A DNA stretch of 64,000 nt from Bacteroidetes bacterium UBA4414 (GCA_002389765.1 DGQM01000019.1:64268-128267), one strand, 5' to 3'; shown: positions 1 through 8,334, counted from the first letter of the stretch. Numbers and translations: made by a program. Notes: a model not told the origin generated them from the sequence alone.

Positions 1-2
1 CT

Positions 3-548
3 CGCCGAGAAGGAGCATGGAGCAATGAACTATTTGCCTATGTGGTAAAGGAATCAATAGTTAGCATACTGAAGAGCCTGAATGAAAAATCGTCAACAGA
101 TGCGGCGCTTGCCAATACTATGACAGCGCTTCAGCAAGATGAACGTTATCAGCGCTGCAAGTACAATATAGTAGTAGATAACCGCATGATGGATGACCCT
201 GCTATGCAAATGTTTATATGCAACAGGATGGAGTATATAATGGGGGCAGATATTTATCGTTATCGCGAAAGTACGCCCGGTGTAGTAAGCAATTATGCTA
301 AGCGTAAGAAAGAAAGTGCTGCATTGATAGGCTGGCTTATGCAAAGGGTAACTACAGACAGGTCTAAGTTTATTACTATGGCCGACTTTCAGCACAACCC
401 GGGTAGCAAGCCCAATGAAATATTGGCAAATCTGCAGAAGAATAGCGATTGGTACATCTTCATCTTCTACAAAGGGGTATTATACTATTCAGATGCATTG
501 CCCAAATGTGAAAACAGTAGTGCGGTATCCATCTTATATAAACCGTAA
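3..548 (+). CDS. Unrecognised protein, 5' end cut by the window edge
   Basis: The frame is open from the first bases of the window to the stop at 546-548. The GTG at 42 is probably internal, because the upstream codons read as normal protein (RREGAWSNELFAY). About 182 residues are visible, mostly polar and predicted soluble, with Lys/Arg-rich stretches and an aromatic-rich end (DWYIFIFYKGVLYY). No signal peptide or membrane segment is seen, but the N-terminus is missing. I do not recognise the family. A GAW...ELF...V stretch faintly recalls the end of caspase-like peptidase domains, but this is too weak to name. A hairpin terminator follows. Confidence 0.6.
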   Translation, partial: RREGAWSNELFAYVVKESIVSILKSLNEKSSTDAALANTMTALQQDERYQRCKYNIVVDNRMMDDPAMQMFICNRMEYIMGADIYRYRESTPGVVSNYAKRKKESAALIGWLMQRVTTDRSKFITMADFQHNPGSKPNEILANLQKNSDWYIFIFYKGVLYYSDALPKCENSSAVSILYKP

Positions 549-567
549 AAACAAAATAAAATTGCAA

Positions 568-600
568 GGGCTGTTTTCCAAAAGCAGCCCTAATTATTTG
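568..600 (+). terminator. Intrinsic terminator after the first gene
   Basis: GGGCTG (568-573) pairs with CAGCCC (585-590). The stem is extended by TTTT/AAAA with one bulged G. AT-rich sequence follows, though not a clean T-run. It lies 20 bases after the stop of the cut-off gene and 27 bases before the next start. Confidence 0.55.
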
Positions 601-616
601 GAATATTTTTTGAGTC

Positions 617-1594
617 ATGAAAAGAGGGTTATTGTTACTTATAAATCTTATATCAGGACTTTTGGTTTGGGCACAAGCACCTGAAGACACGATATCATAT
701 TACATGAGCAGTAAATGGTTTAGGTGTGAGGCACATTTGGCTACATATTTTCGCCAGGCATATAAGGATGGTGATGTATGGTGCGTAAAAGATTTTTACC
801 TGAGTACCAGTACCATACAAATGAAGGGCTACTTTTCTGAGTACAAGAATAATGATTTCAGTATCGAGAATGGGATGTTCTACTTTTACCATCCTAACGG
901 AAAACTTGAGAGTAAGGTTCGTTGTATCAATGGGAAAAGAGAAGGTCTTTACAGGAGTTACGATAGTACAGGTCGCTTAACTGATTCATCGTGGTTTAAG
1001 AATGGAATGCCATGTAAGTATGGTTTTGCATGGGAGGATGGTATTCTTGTAGGGAAGGCCGTTTACAATGACACAGGTAGTGGTGAAGGTGAAGAATGGG
1101 TATATTATAAAAACGGAGTCTTATCCGATTATTGGCGGTTTTGTGTAGGGTATAAAATGGATAGTGTGTCCTTGCATTATTATCCTAATAGCAATATTAG
1201 CTGCAAAGAATACTTTGAGTGTGGTAAGCTCCTTAAATATGACTGTTATAACACAGATGGAGTATTGATTGGTGTTGACTGCCCGCCCAAGGAACCGGAG
1301 CCGCTTGATAAAAAAGACTTCAAAAAGTCGGTTAAAGCTATATATGAAAGAATAAGATATGCCCCTCCGCCTGATGTAGCTGCTATGATTAAAAATAAAC
1401 AGTTGCGAGGTGTGATACTATTGCAATTGTGCGTAGATATGAAAGGTTATGCAAACGTGCGGGTATTAAAGGGCTTACACCCTGTATTGGACAAATACAT
1501 TTATGACTTGTTTCAAGATTTACCAAGATTTACACCTGCTAGAGAGTATAACAGACCAGTAGAATCTTGTGAAGAGATAGAAATTGTAATCTGA
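617..1594 (+). CDS. Exported YwqK/MORN-type repeat protein with TonB-like C-terminus (copy 1)
   Basis: 325 residues. An N-terminal signal peptide (KRGLLLLINLISGLLVWAQ) predicts export. The middle carries repeats of the type F-Y-x-P-N-G-K-L...NGKREGLYRSYDSTGRL, the MORN-like pattern of the YwqK antitoxin family, at roughly residues 75-210. The last 70 residues (GVILLQLCVDMKGYANVRVLKG...FTPAREYNRPVE) resemble the C-terminal domain of TonB-like energy transducers, a common ending of Bacteroidota exported proteins. The next gene is a paralogue in the same order and length. Despite the YwqK name there is no toxin gene beside it. Its role is unknown: the family name describes the repeats, not a proven antitoxin activity. 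Confidence 0.75.
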   Translation: MKRGLLLLINLISGLLVWAQAPEDTISYYMSSKWFRCEAHLATYFRQAYKDGDVWCVKDFYLSTSTIQMKGYFSEYKNNDFSIENGMFYFYHPNGKLESKVRCINGKREGLYRSYDSTGRLTDSSWFKNGMPCKYGFAWEDGILVGKAVYNDTGSGEGEEWVYYKNGVLSDYWRFCVGYKMDSVSLHYYPNSNISCKEYFECGKLLKYDCYNTDGVLIGVDCPPKEPEPLDKKDFKKSVKAIYERIRYAPPPDVAAMIKNKQLRGVILLQLCVDMKGYANVRVLKGLHPVLDKYIYDLFQDLPRFTPAREYNRPVESCEEIEIVI

Positions 1595-1648
1595 TTTTGA
1601 CCAGTTTATTACAGAATTGCAGCCCTAATTTTTTATTAGTTTTATGCC

Positions 1649-2611
1649 ATGAAAAAAGGACTTACCCTACTAATTTGCCTTATTGCCTGCTTGCAATTAT
1701 CTGCTCAACAAACAAATGATACTGTTGAGTATTACACAAATTATGATGGCGTAGTGTGTAGGCCAGATTCTGCTTATTATTACAGATTAGCGTTTAAAGA
1801 CGGAAGTTTGTGGAAGGTTAAAGACTTTTACGTTATACAACAGGTGAAAAGAATGGAGGGCTATTTTGCAGACTACAGAGACGGTGAGTTTAGTAATAGG
1901 CAGGGAATGTTTTTTTACTACCATCCCAATGGCAAGATAGATTGTAAAATACGCTACATCAACAATAATAGAGAGGGCGTTTATAAGGCGTACAATGAGA
2001 ACGGATTATTGATAGACTCTGCGTTTTACAAAAATGATCAATTGATTAAATGTCGTTATAAATGGAACGATAAAGGAGCACAAGTGTTTAAAGGCATATA
2101 CACAGAAGATGGTTATGGCCCGGGAACAGAAGAAGTGTATTTTGATGATGGAAAATTATCTGCTGCAGGGAAAGTGCTAAACGGATCTTACAAAGACAGC
2201 GTATGGACTTATTATCATAATAATGGTAAGATTAGTTGTACAGAATTTTATGAATACGGACTGCCAAAAGAAAGGAAATGCTATGATCCTTCAGGTAAGT
2301 CACAGGGTGATTGTAATGAGATGATAGCTCCTTTTTATAGTGAAAAAAAGATGAATATGTATCGTATTGCAGATCCTGACTTGCTTGCAACAGTGAATGC
2401 TGAGTACATTACTTTTACTGTAAAGGTTTTAATAGACAAAGACGGAAAATTGCTTAAGGCAGAAATGATAACAAAGCCATTAGTGACGCAGATATTTTAT
2501 CAGAGGGCTATACAACAACTCTATTATATGAAGAAATGGATTCCTGGTAAAGAACATAATCGTCCTGTTAAAATGTATACTAACCTATGGGTTATGGTTG
2601 GACGAGATTAA
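1649..2611 (+). CDS. Exported YwqK/MORN-type repeat protein with TonB-like C-terminus (copy 2)
   Basis: 320 residues, a clear paralogue of the preceding gene. It shares the signal peptide layout (KKGLTLLICLIACLQLSAQ), the motif RxEGYFADYRDGEF versus KGYFSEYKNNDF, the MFFYYHPNGK repeats, and the TonB-like end (FTVKVLIDKDGKLLKAEM...WIPGKEHNRPVK). The two genes are separated by 54 bases, and both have GCAGCCCTAATT 30-50 bases before the start. A -7-like box TAGTTTTA (1637-1644) ends four bases before the ATG. The pair looks like a tandem duplication that has since diverged. Function unknown. Confidence 0.75.
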   Translation: MKKGLTLLICLIACLQLSAQQTNDTVEYYTNYDGVVCRPDSAYYYRLAFKDGSLWKVKDFYVIQQVKRMEGYFADYRDGEFSNRQGMFFYYHPNGKIDCKIRYINNNREGVYKAYNENGLLIDSAFYKNDQLIKCRYKWNDKGAQVFKGIYTEDGYGPGTEEVYFDDGKLSAAGKVLNGSYKDSVWTYYHNNGKISCTEFYEYGLPKERKCYDPSGKSQGDCNEMIAPFYSEKKMNMYRIADPDLLATVNAEYITFTVKVLIDKDGKLLKAEMITKPLVTQIFYQRAIQQLYYMKKWIPGKEHNRPVKMYTNLWVMVGRD

Positions 2612-2661
2612 ATAAGAAGTAATTTTCTTGAATATGTAAAAGTTTTTTATCCTATTTTCCT

Positions 2662-2692
2662 TTTGCATTTTGCATCTATAACCTTACCTTTG
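2662..2692 (+). promoter_or_regulatory. Bacteroidota-type promoter of atpDC
   Basis: TTTG (2662-2665), 19 bases, then TACCTTTG (2685-2692). This matches the -33 TTTG / -7 TAnnTTTG consensus of the Bacteroidota primary sigma factor exactly. Transcription would start near 2697, just before the palindromic leader. Confidence 0.75.
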
Positions 2693-2700
2693 CGCCAAAA

Positions 2701-2729
2701 TTGGGTGAAATGCATGCATTTTTGCCCAA
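2701..2729 (+). promoter_or_regulatory. Near-palindromic stem-loop in the atpD leader
   Basis: TTGGG (2701-2705) pairs with CCCAA (2725-2729) around the perfect inner palindrome AAATGCATGCATTT (2708-2721), with a small internal loop. It lies at the start of the predicted atpD transcript. It could be an mRNA-stabilising 5' hairpin or a DNA operator; there is no T-run, so it is not a terminator. Confidence 0.5.
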
Positions 2730-2769
2730 ATATGTTGTTAAAATTTAGTCTTTTATATAATTGAATCTT

Positions 2770-4275
2770 ATGCCAAACGTTGGTAAAATCAAGCAAATCA
2801 TCGGTCCGGTAATTGACGTGCACTTTAGTGCAGAAAATAAGCTGCCCGAAATCTACAACGCGCTGGAACTGACACGTCCTAGCGGTGAGAAACTGGTATT
2901 GGAAGTACAACAGCACCTTGGTGAGGATAGCGTACGTTGCGTAGCGATGGACGGTACCGAAGGTCTGGTACGTGGTATGGAAGTAGTAGATACAGGAAAA
3001 GCGATTGCAATGCCAATCGGTGAGCAAATCAACGGTCGTCTGTTCAATGTAACAGGTGACGCTATCGATGGTTTGCCTCAGCCAAATAAAGCCAACGGTC
3101 GCCCGATACACGCTAAGCCTCCTAAATTTGAAAACCTGAGTACAGCATCAGAGATCCTGTTCACTGGTATCAAAGTTATCGACCTGATTGAACCATATGC
3201 AAAAGGTGGTAAAATTGGTTTGTTTGGTGGTGCGGGTGTAGGTAAAACTGTATTGATTCAGGAGCTGATTAACAACATCGCAAAAGCATACTCCGGTTTG
3301 TCAGTGTTTGCGGGTGTGGGTGAGCGTACACGTGAGGGTAATGACCTGATGCGTGAGATGATTGAAGCAGGCATCGTTAAATACGGCGAAAAATTCCTGC
3401 ACAGCATGGAAGAAGGTGGCTGGGATTTGTCTGTAGTAGATACAGAACAACTGAAAGATTCTAAAGCAACATTCGTATTCGGTCAGATGAACGAACCACC
3501 GGGCGCACGTGCGCGTGTGGCGTTGTCTGGTCTTACAATGGCAGAATACTTCCGCGATGGTGACGGTACTGGTAAAGGTAAAGACATCCTGTTCTTCGTA
3601 GATAATATCTTCCGTTTCACGCAGGCTGGTTCTGAGGTGTCGGCACTTTTGGGTCGTATGCCATCAGCGGTGGGTTACCAACCTACGCTGGCTACAGAAA
3701 TGGGTCTGATGCAAGAGCGTATCACTTCTACTAAAAATGGTTCAATCACTTCCGTACAGGCGGTATACGTACCTGCGGATGACTTGACCGATCCGGCGCC
3801 GGCAACAACATTTGCCCACTTGGATGCTACAACGGTATTGAGTCGTAAGATTGCCGATTTGGGTATCTACCCTGCGGTGGATCCTCTTGATTCTACATCT
3901 CGTATCCTGACTCCGCTTATAGTTGGTGAAGCGCATTATACTTGTGCTAACCGTGTGAAGCTGATACTGCAACGCTATAAAGAATTGCAGGATATCATCG
4001 CTATCCTGGGTATGGATGAATTGAGCGATGATGATAAAATGACAGTACAACGTGCACGTAAAGTACAACGTTTCCTGTCTCAACCATTCCACGTGGCAGA
4101 GCAGTTTACAGGCCTGAAAGGTGTACTGGTACCAATCGAAGAAACTATCCGTGGTTTCAATATGATTATGGATGGTGAAGTAGATGAATATCCTGAAGCA
4201 GCGTTCAACCTGGTAGGTACTATCGATGACGCGATAGCTAAGGGTAAAAAACTGATGGAACAAGCTAAAAACTAA
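2770..4275 (+). CDS. atpD: ATP synthase F1 subunit beta
   Basis: 501 residues from the ATG at 2770 (MPNVGKIKQIIGPVIDV). The in-frame TTG at 2761 is less likely. This is the catalytic beta subunit of the F1 sector, which makes or splits ATP at the cytoplasmic face of the inner membrane. The P-loop GGAGVGKT (around residue 160), GERTREGNDL, the Walker B region ILFFVDNIFRF and the family signature PAVDPLDSTS are all present, and the length is normal. It is followed by atpC only. The other ATP synthase genes are not in the window, as is usual in Bacteroidota, where atpDC form a separate operon. Codon use is strongly biased, as expected for a highly expressed gene. Confidence 0.99.
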   Translation: MPNVGKIKQIIGPVIDVHFSAENKLPEIYNALELTRPSGEKLVLEVQQHLGEDSVRCVAMDGTEGLVRGMEVVDTGKAIAMPIGEQINGRLFNVTGDAIDGLPQPNKANGRPIHAKPPKFENLSTASEILFTGIKVIDLIEPYAKGGKIGLFGGAGVGKTVLIQELINNIAKAYSGLSVFAGVGERTREGNDLMREMIEAGIVKYGEKFLHSMEEGGWDLSVVDTEQLKDSKATFVFGQMNEPPGARARVALSGLTMAEYFRDGDGTGKGKDILFFVDNIFRFTQAGSEVSALLGRMPSAVGYQPTLATEMGLMQERITSTKNGSITSVQAVYVPADDLTDPAPATTFAHLDATTVLSRKIADLGIYPAVDPLDSTSRILTPLIVGEAHYTCANRVKLILQRYKELQDIIAILGMDELSDDDKMTVQRARKVQRFLSQPFHVAEQFTGLKGVLVPIEETIRGFNMIMDGEVDEYPEAAFNLVGTIDDAIAKGKKLMEQAKN

Positions 4276-4358
4276 TACCCCAAGCCCCCTGAATGGGGGT
4301 ATTGGAAATGTATTAGATTCAATATTAACATAAAATAGCCCCTAAAGGGGTTGGGGTA
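4276..4358. repeat. REP-like GC-rich inverted repeat between atpD and atpC
   Basis: Starting directly after the atpD stop, TACCCCAAGCCCC (4276-4288) is mirrored by GGGGTTGGGGTA (4347-4358), with one base of difference. Inside, CCCCC-TGAAT-GGGGG (4285-4299) and CCCC-TAAA-GGGG (4339-4350) are two further hairpins, separated by AT-rich sequence. The layout of two G/C-run hairpins in opposite orientation resembles a REP/BIME or small MITE. The right end supplies the G-rich sequence just before the atpC ATG. Confidence 0.6.
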
Positions 4359-4612
4359 TGCAATTAGATATATTAACACCCGAACATAAAGTATATAGCG
4401 GTACAGTTTACGGCGTTCAATTGCCGGGTATCGAGGGCTATTTCGAAATTCTCGAAAACCACGCACCAATCATCGCTACGCTTGGTAAGGGCAAAATGAA
4501 AATACTGAAAGACAAGAATACCACTGAGCGTTATGAAATCTCAGGTGGTTTTGTAGAGGTATTGAACAACAAAGCAAGTGTGCTTATAGAAAGCGCAATA
4601 GCTATCGATTAA
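4358..4612 (+). CDS. atpC: ATP synthase F1 subunit epsilon, short form
   Basis: 84 residues. MQLDILTPEHKVYSGTVYGVQLPGIEGYFEIL is the N-terminal beta-sandwich of epsilon (the final part of the motif is GYFEILENHAPI). The family usually has about 130-140 residues. The C-terminal helical hairpin that inhibits ATP hydrolysis in E. coli and Bacillus is absent, as in other short epsilon subunits known from Bacteroidota. The start codon lies at the right end of the REP-like repeat, whose G-rich arm (GGGGTTGGGG) may act as the ribosome binding site. It is co-transcribed with atpD. Confidence 0.95.
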   Translation: MQLDILTPEHKVYSGTVYGVQLPGIEGYFEILENHAPIIATLGKGKMKILKDKNTTERYEISGGFVEVLNNKASVLIESAIAID

Positions 4613-4635
4613 TACCTTTTGTGGATAACTTTCTG

Positions 4636-4665
4636 AAAATACCCCGTGATATCACGGGGTATTTT
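4636..4665 (+). terminator. Terminator after atpC
   Basis: A perfect 30-base palindrome: AAAATACCCCGTGAT followed by its complement, ending in TTTT. It lies 24 bases after the atpC stop, with further T/G sequence behind it. Confidence 0.85.
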
Positions 4666-4742
4666 GTTGTATGTAAGTATTGACTTGAGCTTGAATAGGT
4701 TTTAACTTTAGGTTATTGTTAACCATTTAAATTTAAAAAGTC

Positions 4743-5201
4743 ATGAAAACAGTTCTCTTCACAGCATTGCTGGCAGTATTTGCATTTGCCACAAAAGCAC
4801 AGACTATCACCATCAAAAACACATCTTCGTGTACGGTCAACTATTACTTAGCAGCTGGTTCCCCTACATGCTCTACTTCGTACAATACGGTTAATTATGC
4901 AATCCCACCAGCTACCGTGGTTACGTTTACGTTCGGCACCGCTACATGGAGTGGTTCGGCACCAGTTGCGGGTTCGGTGTGGACTTTCATTAAAGAATGG
5001 AATCCTTGCGGTCCTTACACTTGGATGTCTCCAACTTGTAGTGGTACACCTAATCAAAATGTATGTGCGGTAGGTATTCCTTGTTCATCATTACCACTCA
5101 CATCTTGTATGGTAACCAATACCACCTGCAATACCTGCAGTGCTATCAAAACGCAATGGACAAACCTTGGCGGTGGTAGTGCACAGGTACTAATATGGTA
5201 A
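4743..5201 (+). CDS. Small Cys-rich secreted protein, unrecognised
   Basis: 152 residues. A clean signal peptide (MKTVLFTALLAVFAFATKAQ) gives a mature protein of about 132 residues rich in Thr, Ser, Pro and Trp with nine cysteines. It begins with the strand-like TITIKNTSSCTVNYYL. There are no charged repeats and no C-terminal sorting domain. Disulfide bonding outside the cytoplasm is likely. The composition resembles small beta-rich secreted or structural proteins, but I do not recognise the family. It is a single gene between two terminators, with a weak promoter: TTG (4680-4682), 20 bases, TAACTTTA (4703-4710). Confidence 0.75.
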   Translation: MKTVLFTALLAVFAFATKAQTITIKNTSSCTVNYYLAAGSPTCSTSYNTVNYAIPPATVVTFTFGTATWSGSAPVAGSVWTFIKEWNPCGPYTWMSPTCSGTPNQNVCAVGIPCSSLPLTSCMVTNTTCNTCSAIKTQWTNLGGGSAQVLIW

Positions 5202-5224
5202 TCCATCAATCCGCATATATACAG

Positions 5225-5254
5225 AAAGGCCTTTCCTGCGGGAGGGGCTTTTTT
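5225..5254 (+). terminator. Terminator after the Cys-rich secreted protein
   Basis: AAAGGCCTTTCC pairs with GGAGGGGCTTT (with several G-T pairs) around the loop TGCG, followed by a run of T to 5254. Confidence 0.8.
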
Positions 5255-5279
5255 GTTTTCAGCACTGCATCATAAAGGT

Positions 5280-5287
5280 TATATTTG
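5280..5287 (+). promoter_or_regulatory. -7 promoter box of the ABC permease gene
   Basis: TATATTTG matches TAnnTTTG exactly and lies 22 bases before the TTG start. No well-spaced -33 TTTG is seen. Confidence 0.5.
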
Positions 5288-5309
5288 ACGGGCAAAGCAG
5301 TATAGATAG

Positions 5310-6539
5310 TTGAATCTACCGTTTTTCATAGCACGCAGGTACCTGATGCATCGTAAAGGTGCATTTTCGTCATTCATTATCAGGTTGGCTGTATTGGCAA
5401 CAACCATTAGTGTGGCTGCCATGATAATGGCTTTGGCAATAGTTACCGGGTTTAAATACGAAATCAGAGAAAAGCTGTTTAGTTTTTGGGGGCATGTACA
5501 TGTAGAGCCAAGAACCATGAATGCCAATACCGTAATAGCTCCTGAACCTATAGAAAGAGATTATGGACTGGAGAAAGCAGTAACCTCTGTGCCGCATGTC
5601 GTAAGTATTGATGCTTTTGCAGCCCGCCCGGCTATTGTAAATGTAAACCACATGATGGAGGGGTTGCAACTGAAAGGTGTTGACAAAACATACAAACTGC
5701 CCGAAAGTATAGATGTAAACGGGCACGCAATTAACTACAGTGACACTGCATATGCAAAAGAAATAATGCTATCAGCAGGTGTGGCAGATAAACTGAATGT
5801 AAAGCCCGGCGATATGCTGGAGCTTTATTTTATAGAACCGGGCTCTGTGCTGCCGCGAATCAGGAAGGTAAAACTGGCAGGTACCTATCATACAGGTATG
5901 GAGGAGATTGATAAATCTTATGCGCTGTGCGACTTGCGTCTGCTGCAGCGTGTAAATGGCTGGGATGCTAATAAGATAAATGGCTACCAGATGCAATTGG
6001 ATGATGATGCTATGGCAGATACAGTGGCGAATACAGTATTCTATAGTTATGTGCAGCCACCGCTAACAACCTATACTATGGAAGATATCTTCCCCAATCT
6101 GTTTGACTGGTTGCATCTGCAAGATGTAAACACTAGGGTTATAATAGGTATTATGGCTATAGTGGCTATCATTAACCTTGCTGCAGCACTCCTGATACTG
6201 ATTGTAGAACAGGTACGTATGGTAGGTATACTAAAAGCACAGGGTATGCCAAACGGACAGATACAACGCATCTTTCTGTATCATGCCGCCATTATATCGG
6301 GTATGGGTATTGTACTGGGCAATCTGCTGGCATTTGGCATTTGCTGGCTGCAATTGAAGACAGGATTTCTGAAACTAACTGAGGCCAACTATGCACTAAA
6401 GTATGTGCCTGTGAAGCTCTACTGGTGGCAGCCTGTGCTTATAAACGGTGCAACCATTATCCTTTGTATACTATGTATGTGGTTGCCATCGTTGTATATT
6501 CGCCGTATTCATCCTGCAAGGGTATTACAGTTCAAATAG
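5310..6539 (+). CDS. ABC transporter permease, LolC/LolE-like (MacB/FtsX superfamily)
   Basis: 409 residues from a TTG start (MNLPFFIARRYL). The first residues NLPFFIARRYLMHRKGAFSSFI and the membrane helix that follows are typical of LolC/E-type permeases, which extract lipoproteins from the inner membrane. The layout is one N-terminal membrane segment (residues 25-47), a large periplasmic domain (50-265), then three C-terminal segments (near 275-295, 320-345 and 375-395). The FtsX signature around EQVRMVGILKAQGMPNGQI is clear. No ATPase gene is adjacent, so the partner must be elsewhere. The next gene follows after 19 bases and may be co-transcribed. Confidence 0.88.
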   Translation: MNLPFFIARRYLMHRKGAFSSFIIRLAVLATTISVAAMIMALAIVTGFKYEIREKLFSFWGHVHVEPRTMNANTVIAPEPIERDYGLEKAVTSVPHVVSIDAFAARPAIVNVNHMMEGLQLKGVDKTYKLPESIDVNGHAINYSDTAYAKEIMLSAGVADKLNVKPGDMLELYFIEPGSVLPRIRKVKLAGTYHTGMEEIDKSYALCDLRLLQRVNGWDANKINGYQMQLDDDAMADTVANTVFYSYVQPPLTTYTMEDIFPNLFDWLHLQDVNTRVIIGIMAIVAIINLAAALLILIVEQVRMVGILKAQGMPNGQIQRIFLYHAAIISGMGIVLGNLLAFGICWLQLKTGFLKLTEANYALKYVPVKLYWWQPVLINGATIILCILCMWLPSLYIRRIHPARVLQFK

Positions 6540-6558
6540 TTAAGTACCATACGCAAGC

Positions 6559-7497
6559 GTGAGCAATAAAGAACAATATAAAAGCATCTGCGAAGCCAAT
6601 CCGCAAATACCAGTGTTTTTACAATACTGGTGGATGGAAGCAGTATGTGCTGATTGGGATGTAGCTATTGCAATGAATGGTGATAAAGTTGCCGGCATAT
6701 GGCCATATAAAAAAGAGCAGAAGGTGGGTGTAAACATTATTCGTACACCTAAGCTTACACCATATCAAGGGCCATTTGTTTTGTATCCGTTAGATTTAAA
6801 AACATCGAATAGAGATGGCTATGAGCATGAAACAATTGCGACACTTATCAAGCAATTGCCCGATGCTAAAGTGTGGGACATTTCAGTATTACCGCGGCTA
6901 AAACAAGCAGGTTTGTTGAAAGCAAATGGTTTTTCCATCAGCACAAGGCAGACATTTTTGATAGATATATTGCAAGATGAGCAGGTTTTACTTAGTAATA
7001 TGAAAGAAAGCCTACGCAGAAATATAAAAGCAGGTAGCACAGAGCTTACTATCGCACATGATAATGATGCAATAGCTACACTATTTGAATATCAGAAACA
7101 TACCCTGAATAAAAAAGACGTAATACAGGCGCATAGTCTTACAAATATGCAACAGCTATTGCAAGCATGTATAGCCAATAATAATGGTGCCATTTACACT
7201 GCAAAGCAGGGTTCAGATATTGTAGCATTAGTGTGGAATGTATGGGACGCTAACTGTAGCTACTACTTTATAGGTGCACAAAAGCCGGGTAACGATAACT
7301 ACAAAGCCATGCCTGCCTTGTTATGGCATTGTATAAAAGAGGCTAAAGCACGTGGGAATGCCTGTTTTGATTTGGAAGGCAGCATGGATGAGGGGGTAGA
7401 GCGCTTTTTTCGTGGTTTTGGCGGGCAAAGAGAATTATATCTCACGCTGCTAAAAAATGATTCCCTTATCTGGAAGCTGAAATCGCTAATTCGTTAA
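6559..7497 (+). CDS. FemAB/GNAT-like acyltransferase
   Basis: 312 residues from a GTG start, 19 bases after the permease gene. The N-terminus (NPQIPVFLQYWWMEAV...GIWPYK) and the second half (ESLRRNIKAGS, NWDANCSYYFIGAQ-like strand, CFDLEGSMDEGVERFFRGFGG) follow the double-GNAT fold of the FemAB / BioF2-like acetyltransferase group. Members of that group transfer amino acids or acyl groups to cell-wall or lipid acceptors. The substrate cannot be inferred here. The C-terminal FFRGFGGQRE motif, in which the family ends its second GNAT domain, is well kept. Its stop codon overlaps that of the opposite-strand SIMPL gene. Confidence 0.75.
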   Translation: MSNKEQYKSICEANPQIPVFLQYWWMEAVCADWDVAIAMNGDKVAGIWPYKKEQKVGVNIIRTPKLTPYQGPFVLYPLDLKTSNRDGYEHETIATLIKQLPDAKVWDISVLPRLKQAGLLKANGFSISTRQTFLIDILQDEQVLLSNMKESLRRNIKAGSTELTIAHDNDAIATLFEYQKHTLNKKDVIQAHSLTNMQQLLQACIANNNGAIYTAKQGSDIVALVWNVWDANCSYYFIGAQKPGNDNYKAMPALLWHCIKEAKARGNACFDLEGSMDEGVERFFRGFGGQRELYLTLLKNDSLIWKLKSLIR

Positions 7498-8225
7498 TTC
7501 AACTCATACTCAAGCCTTACGGTAATACTCGCCGTCTTGCTTTTGCTGGTAGTATTAAATGCACCGCCGTAGCTATAGTCTTCGTTGCTGTACTGGCCTG
7601 TTATCTGAAATACGCCCATTGTAGCTTTTCGTAGATTGCCTAATTGACTGTTTGCATTTTTGGCAATTGTAGTCGCACGATTATAAGCATCTGCGGATGC
7701 TTTAGCTAGCAGGTTTATTTTCAAGTCTGATAGTTTAGTATAGTAATACAGCGGTTCTTGGGAACTGAGCTCGATGCCTGATTGCAACAGTTCCGTTATC
7801 TCCCGAGATATTTTTTCTACCCCATCAAGATTCTTAGACTCTATTTTTACGGTTTGTTTTAATTGGTAGCCAATAAATGTCGTGCCTGTTTGTCTGCCAT
7901 TCTGGTCGTAAGTATAATTGTATTGTTTATCTATTACTATGGATGAGAAAATCATCTCCTTATCAGAGATGTTTTTGCTTTGCAAATAGCTTTTTACTGC
8001 TTTTTCATCACTTTTCAGGCTGGCATATGCATCTTTCAAGTCCGTAGATGTACGTGTGAAAGTAGCAGACCATACAATAAGGTCGGCAGTGAAATCGTGT
8101 TGCGAACTCCCCAAGACGCTTACCGTGTTCTTAGTTTTGAATTTATAGTTATAGGCTTTACTGACAATAAAAGCACCTGCAAGTAGTGATATTGCAATGA
8201 TAATGGCTGCAGCAGTGTTTTTCAT
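7494..8225 (-). CDS. SIMPL-domain (DUF541) exported or membrane-anchored protein
   Basis: 243 residues. One N-terminal hydrophobic segment (AAAIIIAISLLAGAFIVSKAY) is followed by the SIMPL domain, recognised by VSVLGSSQHDFTADLIVWSATFT, the central YQLKQTVKIESKNLDGVEKIS, and DLKINLLAKASADAYNRA. Family members include the periplasmic oxidative-stress gene product YggE of E. coli and an IRAK-interacting eukaryotic protein; the biochemical role is unresolved. It ends in a four-base overlap with the convergent acyltransferase gene (TTAA shared by both stops). Confidence 0.88.
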   Translation of the reverse strand: MKNTAAAIIIAISLLAGAFIVSKAYNYKFKTKNTVSVLGSSQHDFTADLIVWSATFTRTSTDLKDAYASLKSDEKAVKSYLQSKNISDKEMIFSSIVIDKQYNYTYDQNGRQTGTTFIGYQLKQTVKIESKNLDGVEKISREITELLQSGIELSSQEPLYYYTKLSDLKINLLAKASADAYNRATTIAKNANSQLGNLRKATMGVFQITGQYSNEDYSYGGAFNTTSKSKTASITVRLEYELN

Positions 8226-8334
8226 GCCTTAGATTATTTTTATGAAGTTACCATTTATATATGCAAAATGTCAATTTAGTATGCCTTTATGCGACAATTT
8301 GTCCCATATTGCAGTATGGCAGCATAATTGAAGG

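Noticed and set aside
617..2611. Toxin-antitoxin locus suggested by the YwqK name
   Set aside because: Both proteins are exported and no toxin-like gene is adjacent.
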